Source: a virus
Direction: 5' to 3' (one strand)
DNA: 22,021 nucleotides
Virus record (IMG/VR): IMGVR_UViG_3300023109_002140
Coordinates: 1-22,021 of that record
The notes under the pieces were generated by a model. The model had not been told where the DNA came from. It worked only from the letters and a program-made list of their open reading frames with translations, and searched no databases. Below, in pieces: positions 21,941 through 22,021 of the stretch. Each line of letters starts with the position of its first letter. Positions within the stretch are counted from its first letter, which is position 1. The translations under genes and the position numbers were made by a program.

Positions 21941-22021
21941 AGAATTTATATCCGAATGTATTAATATCTTTTTTAAACTTGTTTTCTACTATTTGTTTAG
22001 TATTATCATTATAATATTCTC
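21939..22021 (-). CDS. C-terminal end of an unidentified gene (26 residues visible)
   Basis: An open frame enters from the window edge and ends in TGA (21941-21939), giving EYYNDNTKQIVENKFKKDI followed by NTFGYKF. In T4 the gene before 16 is gene 15, the tail-completion protein, so that is a reasonable guess, but the visible part is too short to identify. Its stop codon is shared with the late promoter of gp16. Confidence 0.5.
   Translation of the reverse strand, partial: EYYNDNTKQIVENKFKKDINTFGYKF

Noticed and set aside
1-22021. tRNA genes, CRISPR arrays, insertion sequences or integrase
   Set aside because: I saw no cloverleaf-like GC-rich segment, no regularly spaced direct repeats, no terminal inverted repeats and no transposase or recombinase motif other than UvsX.

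Overview
The window looks like part of a T4-like (Tevenvirinae-related) myovirus genome of the marine type. It carries the T4 recombination and packaging genes uvsW, uvsY, uvsX, gp32 and the terminase large subunit gp17. It also has a likely gp16 and several conserved genes of unknown function of a kind I associate with marine T4-like phages. The DNA is AT-rich, almost every gene is on the minus strand, and genes overlap or abut. Promoters are either consensus sigma-70 (TTGACA-17-TATAAT) or T4 late type (NNTAAATA). A phage of an AT-rich marine bacterium, such as a pelagimyophage or cyanophage relative, is the best guess. That host assignment is inference.

Right end (22021 to 16741, minus strand): the tail of an unidentified gene, a likely small terminase subunit (gp16), a 170-aa and a 253-aa conserved protein, a strong terminator, the large terminase gp17 and a 570-aa conserved protein that may be structural. 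Late-promoter motifs precede gp16, the 170-aa gene, gp17 and the 570-aa gene. This is a late packaging/structural module.

Centre right (16701 to 13756, minus strand): a consensus sigma-70 promoter, gp32 with a possibly structured leader, a terminator, then uvsX, a 76-aa conserved gene and uvsY in tight succession. This is the replication/recombination module.

Centre (13755 to 2121): about 11.6 kb of glycan-type genes between uvsY and uvsW, which are near neighbours in T4. It holds a GT25 glycosyltransferase and a nucleotidyltransferase-cupin fusion, then a ten-gene overlapping operon starting with that fusion: GT-A transferase, three members of a paralogous GT-B-like family, a pyruvyltransferase-like protein, an FkbM methyltransferase, a second methyltransferase, a 2OG-Fe(II) oxygenase and a HAD hydrolase. 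After this come a small kinase-like protein (+), a third methyltransferase (-), another GT-A transferase (+) and a fourth GT-B paralog (-). Together these could build or modify a surface polysaccharide or decorate virions.

Left end (2138 to 1): a consensus sigma-70 promoter, a 409-aa protein of unknown function and the N-terminal 58% or so of UvsW, which runs off the window edge.

The most unusual signal is regulatory. Five late promoters lie exactly 5 bp from the start codon with no Shine-Dalgarno sequence, and one sigma-70 -10 box lies 6 bp from its start codon. All six would give leaderless mRNAs starting at or near the A of AUG. No tRNA, CRISPR, insertion sequence or integrase was seen, and there is no gene-free stretch longer than 300 bases.
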